64,000 nt of DNA from Hormiphora californensis. Lineage: Eukaryota; Ctenophora; Tentaculata; Cydippida; Pleurobrachiidae. Positions within the stretch are counted from its first letter, which is position 1. Every line of letters begins with the position of its first letter. Made by a program: the position numbers and the translations under genes. Location: the NCBI GenBank assembly GCA_020137815.1, contig CM035362.1, positions 4,123,508 through 4,187,507 of the forward strand, read 5' to 3'. Positions 23,001-33,439 of the stretch are shown here, piece by piece. Under the pieces are notes generated by a model. The model worked only from the letters and a program-made list of their open reading frames with translations, searched no databases and was not told where the DNA came from.

Positions 23001-26000
23001 CCTCTCTCTAGTCATGTTATTAGTCGCTATCTGGTATCCTTTTTTGAGCAGGTGTGAGTATAGCGTGTTTAAAATTATATCTACAGGTTTATGGACCAGT
23101 TATTCCCCCAGTTTGATAAGTCCAGTTAATTTGGTTTCCATATATGTCTTTTTCAACCAGAATTGTTCGTGTGCGATATTTTTACTCTAGGATATACCGC
23201 TCTGATGACTCGTCGGAACATCGCCAATATTTTGACATGTTTCCGTCGGGTATGGGCGGTATATAAGCGCGGAATATTATTATTATTATTATTAGTACCC
23301 TTGGCGGTGATAATCGATGGGGTTACCTCCCGCCAGATGTGAGTTGATCAAGCACCATCTTTTGGGCCAAAAACAAGAATAACGGTTTTCTGATGGTTGT
23401 ATTCTTTCTTATTTTGCAGGCAGCGTGTTGTGGTGGCAGTGCGATATCTTGATCTGGAAGGAGATGGACCCCTAGTCCGCATTTTGTATGCTGGCCATCC
23501 TGTCAACTCCGGCCACACCTGTGATGTAGCAGCGTTAGTGGTACCATGCCTCCAGAATATAATGCCCGATACAACATCCTTGTCCAGGTCTTTGAAATTC
23601 TTTATCACGGATGGCCACTTGATAAGTACATGTGTAAGTTTCAATCTTTTTAGACTCAAGATTACAAACATATATGGAATACTGTATCGTAAGCTTCTAA
23701 ACTTTCTCGTTTGCTCCTTCAAACAGTTTTTCGTTCAGTTCAAGGACGAGATGTGTAGGAAGTTGGGTGTGTCGGTGAATGGCAGGTGCTTCGGTTGGGA
23801 CTACGGCCATGCAAACCAATCCACCACCAAGGAGGCAATGAACTCGGTGGAAGGGTTGACATTTAAGATGGTTGTGGAGGAGTCTTTGGACATCACATCG
23901 TACCTGAGGTAGTTGTACCCAAAATAGATATTCGAAACTGTAGATCTACTTTGAAACTGATAATATATGTACTGCTTATCAAGCAATTACTTTCTCAGGA
24001 AAAATCATGTACATGAGGAAGTCAAAAAAGAAATGAAATTTGTTCAGACCGACAGAACCATTGTCCACGATTTTTATAAGAACTGGAGCACTTATGTCAA
24101 ACGTAAGTAATAATGGGTGCTAAGGTCGAAATACTTTGCCCTACGTACAGTTTGTATTTATAATTACAATTCATTTTCAGTGTTGCAGAACCGTATTTCG
24201 GCAGGCACCGATGTGGCCAAGGCCCGGGCATACCTCGCTCTTATGGCATCGGATGAGTGGAAGTCGAAGCTGCTCTTCTTAAAGGTTATTGTTTGTAAAT
24301 TTTATAACTCTATGAAACGTGATAATTAGCACTAGCTGAGTCGTTGTTCAGCCTTCAATTATGCAGTTTTTAGTATAATTTCTCCCGATCACATATTGTA
24401 CATGTATTAATGATTTCTCCCGATCAGGATTTCTTGTCCCTGCTCAAGAGATACTCGGTAACATGGCAGGACAACACAGCGCTCATTGGCCGGGCGGAGG
24501 AAACCAGGCACCAGTTACTTTTTGTTCTGGATAACATCCAGCTGGCTACTCCGTCCGAGGGGACCATGGCGCTCTTCCCCACGTTCCTGGAAAACAGGTA
24601 AACAACCAATCAGAACTCGTTATTTAGGTCACGTGACTGGTTATCAGCCAATCAGGGACCATGGCGCTGTTCCCCACGTTCCTGGAGAACAGTGTGGCAG
24701 GATTGGTTAACACAGCAGCAATGTGAGTTACATTTTTTGTAGTAGTTATAGTTGATATATGGGGAGATCACTACTGTACCTTTTTCTTGATGCTGATGCT
24801 ATATTTGACACATATTTATTTGGGTATATATTGTATAACGCTGCTTGTTATATTTTACCAACAACGAGAATGGGATAGCCAGTGCGGAGTGTCGTAATTT
24901 ATAATGTGAAGCACCCAACAATTTATTATGTATTAATTATTAATTAATTAATTAATTATTGATATTTTCAGCTCTACCCAGTCTCCTCCACAAGTTCCGG
25001 CAAGACAGGCCCAAGATAGGATGGATAATGTTGTGAACCAGGCTCAGCAGTTCATTACTAGATTTAAGACTTGCGTGGAAAACACCTGGTTCACACATAG
25101 TCTGTGGGGGAAGGATAATTATTTTAGTTCCAGGTACCATATATCATGTTGAGATTCTTGTCATAATTTCTAGAATCGATCTTATGTAAATTGCTATCTA
25201 GCTCCATTTCTCTCTGTTTCTCTGTTTTCCCTCTCTCACATGATATTATTCAGATCCATTGAAGAATTGGGGAAATTCCACATGGAGCTCGAGAACGACA
25301 TTGGGAGCCCGATTGTGGACGTTGCTGCCGGACCACTTTCCAGATGCAGGACATGTAACCTGGTAGTAGAGGGCCAGTTAAAGAGGGAGAAACATGCCAA
25401 ATCTCATCAGCCTTCCTCCACCATGGCGCCAGTGCCCAGTGTTGCGGCTACATGGACGAGGCCTACAACACCGCCCGATTTGAGTCAGCTGAAACTTCTG
25501 TCGACCTACCCACCCCAGGTTGGTTAATGGAACTAAGGCTTTCCTAATCACGCACAAATTTAATTTCAAACATTTCAAAATCTAACTTATCAGATCAACC
25601 AACTGAACATGAATGTTCTAAGAACGACGCTGAAGAGGGTTGCAGCAGCTAAAGGAACAACCGACCTCGGCACGGCCATTAAGGCATTCCTCCAAGACCA
25701 AACAGCAGTTGCTACGGTCCATCCTGGCTGCCTGGAAGTCCTACTGGTGTCCTGTTCTATTGGGGGGTCTGAGGCAATAGCTGAGACAATAGGTGGTGAC
25801 CTGGAATGGTACCACCAGAACCGATACTTCAATTTCGGCGATGGTGTTAAAGATGAAATGTACGTATCTTAACTAATAACAGTAAATTTTGTGCGGTCAG
25901 AGAAATTGGATTTACTTGTTTCTTGGAGTACATATCTTTCTTTGAAAGAAAACGTTCCATACAATGAACAAGTTGAATTGTTTCAGGTTACAGAAAGAGA

Positions 26001-26113
26001 TATTTGTCAGACGGAACGGGCCACCTATCGTCCATTCCCAAGATCTAATAGACAAGGTGGCCAGAGAGATGCTGAGCGATGAACCACTAGAGTCGCCACT
26101 ACAGCCTACCTGA
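17075..26113 (+). CDS. Zinc-finger-family N-terminal module fused to a hAT-transposase-like body, multi-exon
   Basis: Exons: 17075-17461, 17632-17742, 18096-18376, 18495-(about 18687), LINE, (about 23293)-23338, 23420-23633, 23727-23908, 23999-24102, 24181-24284, 24428-24597, 24693-24722, 24972-25133, 25254-25518, 25594-25859, 25987-26113; checked phases agree. Exon 1 is the subtype-B module. The body has a Cys/His segment (LRCTLNSCKHK ... HFSSDDHIRNC), then LAVIIDGVTSRQMQRVVVAV, which resembles the first catalytic Asp region of hAT-like transposases, and a C-terminal FVRRNGPP block common in metazoan hAT-derived proteins. A LINE interrupts the fourth exon or an intron beside it. No terminal inverted repeats were found, so it may be a domesticated transposase. 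The fusion is supported by splice phase, not by transcripts. Confidence 0.6.
17747..18031. mobile_element. Two MITE-A copies forming a 285-bp palindrome
   Basis: Full 109-bp copies at 17756-17864 and 17897-18005 in opposite orientation. Extra inverted sequence surrounds them: GTTTGTCAT / ATGACAAAC on the first, and TTCTAAATGAACATGATGAC with its complement around the second. The pair starts 4-5 bp after the donor of the 17632-17742 exon and fills most of that intron. Confidence 0.85.
18690..23297 (+). mobile_element. Decayed full-length CR1/jockey-type LINE inside the hAT-like gene
   Basis: ORF1 remnants 18830-20065: a leader, then a gag-like region with CCHC-knuckle remains (CFHCQGFGH, KCVNCEVGG). 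Endonuclease about 20064-20700: TLNVRSLINKTGG, IQETFLKS, GGGGIGILFRDG, GTLDLVITTR and SDHFLVQF. RT about 21200-22700: LDMSAAFDT, GSLLGPILFLLY, YADDSQLYVS, IDYSNILYCGL. Many frameshifts and stops make it inactive. The 3' end is an (ATT)n tail at about 23275-23295, directly followed by hAT-like coding sequence. A different family from the LINE at 7061 by its 3' end. The 5' boundary is uncertain by about 100 bp. Confidence 0.8.
24561..24692 (+). repeat. 37-bp exon duplication flanking a 58-bp MITE-A core
   Basis: Copies 24561-24597 and 24656-24692 (GGACCATGGCGCTSTTCCCC then ACGTTCCTGGARAACAG) differ at two bases. Between them, 24598-24655 is MITE-A core trimmed to begin at GTAAACAACC and end at GCCAATCAG. 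Removing 24598-24692 as a 95-bp GT-AG intron joins ...LEN(AG) to (T)GTGGCAGG and keeps frame (LENSVAGLVNTAA). Retaining it gives an immediate stop (AGG TAA). Confidence 0.85.
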
Positions 26114-26442
26114 CCCCGAACACAAATGGTACACCACACTCGGTGTATCAAAACACTTTGAGAAAGGGGAAAGTAGTTGAAAAGAAACTGAAGGAGCCTG
26201 CCAGTGCATTTAAATTTTAATTTTTAATGTTTCAGTGTGCGTCTGTGTGTGAGAGAGTGCGTCTTTGTGTTTTTATCATCTACAAAACCAGTACTTCCCT
26301 ACTAGTTCGTGAACTAACGAGCATCAATGGAAACCCCCTATCCTGACCTCTCCTTCTTCCAAATTCCCCCTTCCAGATTTGACTAAACATTACTCTTTTA
26401 ACTTGTTTACCAATTCGTAAAATCTAAACTTTCTCTATTCTA

Positions 26443-26590
26443 TTATGCCAAAAACTAACAGAAATTAGTTGGCTGGAAAGGTGACCACTTTTTTGTCAAA
26501 CTGACACCTTTGCCCTCTCCGGGTTTTTTCATCATTATCTTTCCCTCTCTGATCACTATTATTTCTCTCTCTCTCTCTCTCTCTCCCCCC

Positions 26591-26631
<41 letters not shown>

Positions 26632-26770
26632 CTCTCCTCTCTCCTCTCTCTCTCTCTCTCTCTCTCCTTCCCAGTTCCTCTCTTTCAGTAACCCGGCCGG
26701 GCAAAGGTGTCAGTTGACAAAAAAGTGGTCACCTTTCCAGCCAACTAATTTCTGTTAGTTTTTGGCATAA
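26443..26770. mobile_element. Foldback MITE with about 73-bp arms around a CT microsatellite
   Basis: Arms TTATGCCAAAAACTAACAGA ... GACACCTTTGCCC are nearly perfect inverted copies; the spacer is mostly (CT)n. Frames in the CT run are not genes. Confidence 0.85.
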
Positions 26771-27397
26771 TTAGGTATATTTTGGTATTTCTGATTTAAA
26801 ATACGATGAAGACATGTCTGGACGTAGCAGAACTTGTAAAGACCGTCAGGAATCGCTAAAATACGAAATTTCAATTTTGACGTCATTGTGACGTCATAGC
26901 GCGACGTCACGACGTTATAACGTCATGCTAGTGAAAAATTAGTATCAGGCTCATCTAGATAAAGATGCTGACCAAGTTTGAGATCGATTGGACGAGATTT
27001 GAGGTCGCTATGGCGAAAAACAAACTATCGTCATATCTATTTTCATACAGTCTTAACACTTCAGACGCGATTTAAGACCCTTGAAAATAGAGTTTCACAA
27101 ATTCGCTATATAGTTTCTGAAAGTTTAGACAATTACCTTTCGCAAGTGTGGTCTCCATTTTTCAATCAGAAGCCGTCTCAATGTGTAAATTGAGCTCAAA
27201 GAAATTTGGTTGATTTGAAAAATGTCTTAACTTTATGACAGTATTTCAGGACGTTCTGGTTGGACGGAACATGAAAACCGTCCAATACACAATTCAGACG
27301 ATTATCTTCGAATGCAACAAACGAGAAGTGTCTACTTTATGTAGTCTTTCCAGAAAACTGTCTGCAAATTGTGTAAAAAAGCGTCTATATGTATGTA

Positions 27398-27434
<37 letters not shown>

Positions 27435-27702
27435 CAGGGACATTTATTGCTTTTTCACCATGTCAGAACTCTGAAACCCAAAAGAGATAGAGACTTGCCC
27501 TTTTGAACTCAGTAGATCTAGTCTCACTGACACTGTATACCAATTTCAGACCGATTGGGTGCAGTGGGGGCTTCGCTATGGGCGTCGCAAAATGACGTTT
27601 TTGGCTAAAAACTGAAAAAACTTATTACTGCTTTCTGGCACGCGCGGCTGGGGGGAGGTGGTGGTCACCTTTGCGCTTGCCAGCGCAGTGATTCAGGATA
27701 TA
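26771..27702. other. Intergenic: CRE-like palindromes, (AT)n, ZF7 upstream region
   Basis: No gene supported. Several TGACGTCA or GACGTCAC palindromes at about 26877-26910; a similar cluster at about 49771-49795 suggests a shared repeat. (TA)n at about 27403-27431. Just before 27703, CAGGATATAATGG resembles the acceptor/start context of the subtype-A genes. Confidence 0.45.
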
Positions 27703-29305
27703 ATGGCAAAAAGTAAACCTGACCGACCAAGAGCTGGTAGTTCAGAGAGTCCCGCCACGACAGCCGATAGAAAGTTTGAAATTCCTCCCCTTCTTAAAAC
27801 TGAACCAATATACGTGGAATCTGCGATTTATGATACTCCCTGCCCAGTTTTTAAGATTCAAACAATACCAGGGGTAGATGAGAACGATATTTTATTCAAA
27901 TGTGATGGATGTGGAAAACAAGGGAGTTGCCTTCTGGAGTCAGGGTATAGACTTGTTAAAACCGCCATTTTGGTAGAAGGTGGAACTCAAACTGGGTGCG
28001 ATGAAATTACAGTGGATCCTATAAAGATGGAAATTACTGATCCTCTCTACTATGACTCAATTCCTACCACATCAGATGCTTTACCACTAATTGGTGAGTT
28101 TTGGAATGTTTTTTATTGTGTTTCTCTCTTTCGATGTATCTTATGTAGATATCCTCAATGTAAATTCTAAATTATCTTATTTTTCAGATGATTTGTACAA
28201 GTTGGTGCTCAGATGAAGGAGAATCTGGTGGTGAGGAAGAGGTAAGCAGCTCTGAAGATGACACGATGTTGGGTAAAAAGAGGAGACACTCGGAGAAAAA
28301 GAAGAAGGAGTTCTGCAGAGTTCTTCCCGGATTCCCACCTCTGACCAAACGTCCCTGTTTCCCAGTCACAAATCCTACCTCGACAAACTGTTCATGACCA
28401 ACCGACTACTTCCGATCCTGATTTTCGTCAGACTTCTGCCAAGAATAAAGCTGATCCAATAAATAAGCCTCTACTTTCTTTCCTGTATGGATCTTCCTAT
28501 CAGTCAAGTCCGGAAGAGTCGTATTCTCCTCAAACTGTGAGCAATCGAACCTCGCTAGCAATAGATTTTCCTGAAGAAAGTGGGCAGAACGCTCGTTACC
28601 AGTGTCAAATTATGCGGTGCTCAGTCGTTACATCATCGGAGAAGGACCTGTTCGAGCATGTTAGAATTGCTCACTCGGAAAGGAGATACCGTTGCGATTC
28701 TTGTCCAAAGGCGTTTATGTATCATAGTGAGCTTACTAAGCACAGCATGATGGTCCACAGTGGAGATAAACCTTTCCAATGTGACGAGTGTGGAATGAAA
28801 TTTGGACTGAAAGTTACTCTAAAGCGACACCGGGATTCTATTCATAATGAGAATAAGGTGGTTTCATGTCGTATCCAGAAATGTGGAGTTAGATTACCAA
28901 AGAGTGAGTTACATGAGCACATCAGAACTGCACATCCAAAAGAGAAGTTCCAGTGTGAAGTTTGTCCCATGAGTTTCAAGCGATCAGACCTATTAAATAA
29001 ACATAAGCGAAAACATGATGGAAATAAACCATTTGAGTGTGAGATTTGCAAGAAAAAATTTGCTACTAACAGTTCCTATAAAAAACATTATAATTTACAT
29101 ACTGGAGAGAGTCCATTCAAATGTGAGGTCTGTGTCCATTAAATGTGAGGTCTGTGGTAAAGCATTTTCTCAGGCAGTTCATATGAGAAAGCATTTGAGG
29201 TCACACACTGGCGAAAAACCGTTTCCATGTTCATTCTGTGAGAAATGTTTCACGTCTTCTTCAGATAGAAATGTTCATGAGGTTTCCTGTTCTGCAAAAC
29301 AGTGA
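27703..29305 (+). CDS. C2H2 zinc-finger protein ZF7, subtype A, probably frameshifted
   Basis: Exon 1 27703-28093 encodes the subtype-A module (DRKFEIPPLLKTEPIYVE, FKCDGCGKQGSCLLESGYRL, GGTQTGCDEI), donor GTGAGT, phase 1. Acceptor at 28187 leads to an acidic region ([17 protein letters not shown]), but with phase 1 the frame hits a stop; the acidic frame needs a shift. A further stop follows near 28397 before the fingers (from about 28537). A 23-bp imperfect tandem duplication near 29105-29150 (TCCATTCAAATGTGAGG twice) breaks the sixth finger. The terminus EVSCSAKQ is intact. The upstream ATG at 27658 is in frame but precedes the likely acceptor. Confidence 0.65.
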
Positions 29306-29957
29306 TACAATGTGGGTTTGGGAAATAAGTGAGAGTGTTATTATATATCTACTGACTATTAATTATGATTACCCGTGCTCGGGTGGCATTATTATTCGTG
29401 TTTATTTATTAATTATTACGTGGGTGTGTTGGAGAAAAGTTTATTTGTTTTTTTTGTGTGTTGAATATAAACGTAGTCAAACGCAATGAAAAAGTGACTG
29501 ATGATATGGTATGTTATATCTAATAGTAGGAGCACTTAGATAACCACGTGGTTAAAGTCGTGTGCCAAACTTTTTGTGCATTGTCATGGCTCTTTCATTT
29601 CACATCCAATAAAAATGGCCTTTAAATTTTCGAAAGATTTTGTCGAGATCTACAAAAAACTTGTGGGTCATTTTTTATTCGATGCAAAGCAAAGGAGTGA
29701 CAGTAACCTAAATTTCGGGTGGCGTGTGAGTTTTGTACGTGCATGATCTAAGCGTTCCTACTACAGTCGGACCCCGATTTAGTGGCATCTTCGGGGGAAA
29801 GGGTTTTGTCCACTAAATCGGGGTGCCACTAAACCGGTGGCCACTAAATCGGGGTCCGACTGTATAACAATTTGTTAAGTGTTTATCTATAAATTATCTT
29901 CTCAACACCACTGTTTGAAAATCAAGATTTAACGCCTATTTTTTCTCCCATCAAGGT
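29306..29957. other. Duplicated intergenic spacer with MITE-C and a nested pogo-like MITE
   Basis: Same order as 14375-14913: ATTAATTATGATTACCCGTG just after the stop, MITE-C (29523-29761), then the AAG acceptor and subtype-B exon 1. MITE-C was therefore present before the block was duplicated. The pogo-like MITE at 29764-29862 exists only in this copy. Confidence 0.75.
29764..29862. mobile_element. pogo/Tigger-like MITE, 99 bp
   Basis: CAGTCGGACCCCGATTTAGT at the left and CTAAATCGGGGTCCGACTG at the right, flanked by TA on both sides; interior is a palindrome. Ends and TA duplication fit pogo-type Tc1/mariner elements. Confidence 0.8.
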
Positions 29958-30720
29958 ATGGCAAAGAGAAAACTTAGATGTAGTACTGGAGAGTCACGAA
30001 ATTGCTCCAATCGGCTAGAAAGTTTGTGATTCCTACCCTCTGAAAAAGGCAAATTGAGGTGGAAAGCAACATCAAACCTGAAATTCTACACCCCTGCACC
30101 GACTCCAAGAGTTCAATTACAATTTCAGATAACATTTTAACATTCACATGCGGTGGCTGTGGGTGATCAGTATTCACCATTTGGGTTTAGAGTACCGACT
30201 AGTTAGACAGCCACTGGTGGAGGTGGTACTCAAACTGTGATGATCCAGTTCCGCTGAGATTCCTGTCGAGGCGTCCAATGTCATCTTGGATGACCAAACA
30301 ATCCTGTCTCAGTTTCTACTTCTTCTGCTGCTCCACAAATTGTTGTGTCTTCTGATAATGGTAAGCGTCAGACTACTTTCATTGATCTCGTTGTTAAAAT
30401 ATTTAATTGTGTTTATTTCATGTAAAACAGGATCAGGAGGCGATAAATCCTAATGTGTTAGTTCTAACCCCTTTTTATTTTCATGATACTTCAGAAGATG
30501 AGGATTGTCTGACTCATATGAAGAGGGAACCTTTGGTGAATCTGGTGGTGAAGAAGAAGATGCTCAGCCTTGTTCAACCCAAAATCTCACACCTCCAAAC
30601 CTCGGCCAGAATCAATACATTTTCCTAAACCATCCCTTCCAATCCAGCCGGTCTCTTCGAAAGCTAACAAGGTATCTGCACCTTCCAGTACCAAACAAGA
30701 TTAAAAATCATTAACATTAA
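29958..30720 (+). pseudogene. Subtype-B zinc-finger exon 1 with many small deletions
   Basis: Aligns to 14914-15400 and 15535-16160 throughout, but lacks one to three bases about every 10-20 nt (GGAGAGTCACGAAATTGCTC for the fuller GGAGAGTCAACAGAAATCGT). Substitutions are fewer than deletions. The acidic start of exon 2 remains near 30490-30560; no fingers follow. Cannot encode the module. Confidence 0.75.
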
Positions 30721-30770
30721 GATAAAGAGAAAGTCTTTAAAAATTTATCGATGGGGAACTTAATCCAATA

Positions 30771-31328
30771 AACAAGAATTATTGCATTATGTATTCATAA
30801 TGCTGTGTTTCCCTGCCCTACCGTTTCACATGTCAGTGACATTGTCACTGCCAACAGGATCAAGGCTTGGTCATAATGTAATGTGAGATGCATACGATCT
30901 AGCTGTCAGTATACTTCTCACATAACTTAGAGTTAGCTAACTCCCAATCACATGACACTTGCTAACCAGCTTTTGACATTCCAACTTAACTACTTATTTA
31001 ACATCTCACACTCGACTCGCAAGATGAAAATGTGTACGTAACACGCGAAACGCGTGGCAGAGCATTTCATGTTTTGTTGAGTGGCGCACGCACACACGTC
31101 CATCAAACTGTGTCAATGAGGTGTTTGATGAAGGAGTAGCTCGTCACTGTGCGTGCGGCTCTAGTTGCTACACCGTTGCCCTCGCAACGAAAGTGTGACC
31201 AAAAAATGTCCCTCTACCGATTAGTTAGTATACCAAAATGTCGTTTTCGAATTCTAACCCTGCTATGCCTTTTTACAAAGTAAAAAGGCATCCGGGTGAA
31301 TGCCTTCGGCATTCACCCGGGCAGGGAA
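30771..31328. mobile_element. 558-bp repeat with terminal hairpins, copy 1
   Basis: Starts AACAAGAATTATTGCATTAT with the hairpin GCATTATG...CATAATGC, then TTTCCCTGCCC; ends with the hairpin GAATGCCTTCGGCATTC and CACCCGGGCAGGGAAA. Second copy at 48731-49264, and a left-end fragment at about 46212-46262. No ORF. Terminal hairpins and GGGCAGGGAAA near both ends suggest a Helitron-like or foldback element; class not resolved. Confidence 0.7.
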
Positions 31329-31352
31329 AAAATATCTCCCTCCAAAACTCAC

Positions 31353-31734
31353 CAAATAGTGATGAAACAGCTGATGTGGTAGGAACTGAGTCATAGTACA
31401 AAGGATCAGTAATTTCCATCTTTACAGGATCCATTGTAATTTCATCGCACCCAGTTTGAGTTCCAACTTCCACCAAAATGGCTGTTTTGACAAGTTTATA
31501 CCCCGATTCCAGAAGGTAACTCCCTGGTTTTCCACAGCCATCACATTTGAATAAAATATTATTCTCCTCTACCCCTGGTATTGTTTGAATCTTGAATACT
31601 GGACAGGGAGTTTCCACGTATATTGGTTCAGTTTTCAGAAGGGGAGGAATTTCAAACTTTCTATCGACTGCAGCTGTCATGACGGGGCTTTTTGAACTAA
31701 CAGTTCTAGGTCGGCCAGCTTTTCTTTTTGCCAT
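31353..31734 (-). pseudogene. Subtype-A exon 1 (ZF9), cut off from its fingers
   Basis: Minus-strand ATG at 31734; intact module (DRKFEIPPLLKTEPIYVE, FKCDGCGKPGSYLLESGYKL, VEVGTQTGCDEI), ending at a GTGAGT donor at 31352. About 24 bp into the intron the 558-bp repeat (30771-31328) begins, and no finger exon follows. Confidence 0.7.
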
Positions 31735-31758
31735 TGTATCCTGTATGAAATAGAGAAA

Positions 31759-31950
31759 GTTCATAAACTGCTTGAGAAAACATTTTACCACACACATTAC
31801 ATTTGAATGGACGCTCTCCAGTATGTGAACTAATATGCCGTCTATACTCTATAATTATTTGATTGAGAAAACTTCTTCCCATATATGACATACCTTACAC
31901 TCGTATGGTTTATTTCCATGGAAATAAACATAATGCACTATGTTTTCGCT
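31759..31950 (-). pseudogene. Zinc-finger fragment joined upstream of ZF9 exon 1
   Basis: Minus-strand remains of two fingers ([26 protein letters not shown]), with disrupted frame at the 5' side. Followed directly by the ZF9 start region with no spacer, so probably a deletion junction. 31950-32189 holds a short piece of the CACCCAGATTT element and A/T-rich sequence only. Confidence 0.6.
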
Positions 31951-32189
31951 CATGTTAACTTAAAGCTGGCCGATAGTAAAACGCTCCCCCAAAAATCTGG
32001 GTGTTTCGTGGCCTGTTTAATTTTTACGAAGGCCGGGCTACCGGTTCAAATAGAATATATGTCAGTACAATATTATTTACATGAATAGGTATAAAAATAA
32101 AATTTACTCTTACGGGTGTAATAAGTTAATTATAAATAAATCAGATAATAAGATGAAAATCGTTTGTTTTGCTACAAAAGTGTGTCCAT

Positions 32190-33407
32190 TTATTGCCCCT
32201 GTAGTCTGTACCCCCTGATGGCGATGAGAATAGTCTTCAACAGCGAGAAAGACAGACGGAGACGAATGTACCGGATGGCATCGTTGTAAGTGTGTCCCGT
32301 CTTGTCTGATAGAAGTTTAGCAACCTTCTTGTAGAACACCTCCGCTTGGGGGCCCATAACCCCAGTTGTTGAGAAGACTAGAGGTGTGAAAGTTGCCTTC
32401 TCGATCTGAAAGACTCTGTCGTTGTAATTTAATACCTTTTCCCTCTCGTGTCTCCTCATAGTGTCCTGGAGGGACTTGCCGATGTTGGTTGGCGCAAGAC
32501 TGTTGAATACACGGATGTCAGTGTAAACTTTGTCCAAGTCACTCCACACATTATGGGCAGAAACATCCAAACGGGCACTGTTAGCAGTGTTAGTATAACG
32601 GTATTGGAATGGGCAGGAGCTGCGGCTCAATGCGGACGTCTTTGCAGCCGGCTTTCACGAGGATGTTAGCTATGAGGTCTCGGATGTCATTGTGCCGTAA
32701 ATTCACGTGACCTCCCAGGGCACACGAAAGACAGTGCTCCAAAGTGTTCGCCTTGCCACAAGCACATGCAGCGGGTACATCTTCAAAGGGAAGGTTGTAT
32801 CGCAGCAGAATGGCGTCCCGGTATTGTTGTTTAATGGAACGAAACCGTGCTCCTTCAAAGGCAAAGCTGTTAACCAGCTTGAAGCTCCTCTCGATGATAT
32901 TTCATCGAATATACGCCTGTCAGTACCAGACAGAAGTGAACATGCCTGTTGTTTTTCGGCATTTTGAATAGTACGTTTAAGTTTTAATACATTGCCCTTC
33001 GCTCTTTTCGCTTCCCAAAGGCATGATTCAGCACGTTTTTCGCTGATAAGAAGAGATTGTTCAAGGATCAGCTGTTTCAGTGGTTCTGTAGCCTGTGTAG
33101 AGTTCGCAAATTCAGCACTAGCCTGTGTAGTTGGGATGGGGATAGCTAGCCCGCCGTCTCGAGCAGGTAGGGCAGCAATATACCTCAGATGGCTAGGGGT
33201 GTTGGAACCCATAAGAGCTGGAATGAAAGATGACTTGATGATGTTCTCAAGAGGCCGAGGTGCAAACTGTTCTTCAATCCCCTCTGTAGTCCGCATCAGA
33301 AAAAGCCATTTCTTGGACAGACCGAAGGTATACCCACTGTAAGCACACTGTGGTTCCGTAGCAGCGATCTGGGACAGTGTTCGTACTTGGTTCACCCAAT
33401 CCTCCAC
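32190..33407 (-). pseudogene. Retroelement C-terminal region with nuclease-like domain, frameshifted
   Basis: Frame 1 (33407-32703) contains EDWVNQVRTLSQIAATEP, YSGYTFGLSKKWLFLMRT and YIAALPARDGGLAIPIP, the segment that follows reverse transcriptase in many metazoan retroelements. A frameshift separates it from the 32630-32190 part, with ARLDVSAHNVW, YTDIRVFNS, FTPLVFSTTGVM and RYIRLRLSFSLLKTILIAIR. A cysteine cluster lies between. The D...DxR pattern recalls restriction-like nucleases but is not proven. 5'-truncated near 33410. Confidence 0.65.
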
Positions 33408-33439
33408 CTTTTACAGGTGCACGCTTCCAAAAAAATTTG

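Noticed and set aside
24598-24655. Alternative 58-nt intron exactly equal to the MITE core
   Set aside because: It has GT and AG ends, but splicing there shifts the frame to a stop within 20 codons; the 95-nt intron keeps frame.
26510-26758. Ser/Leu-rich frame
   Set aside because: Translated CT microsatellite inside a foldback MITE.
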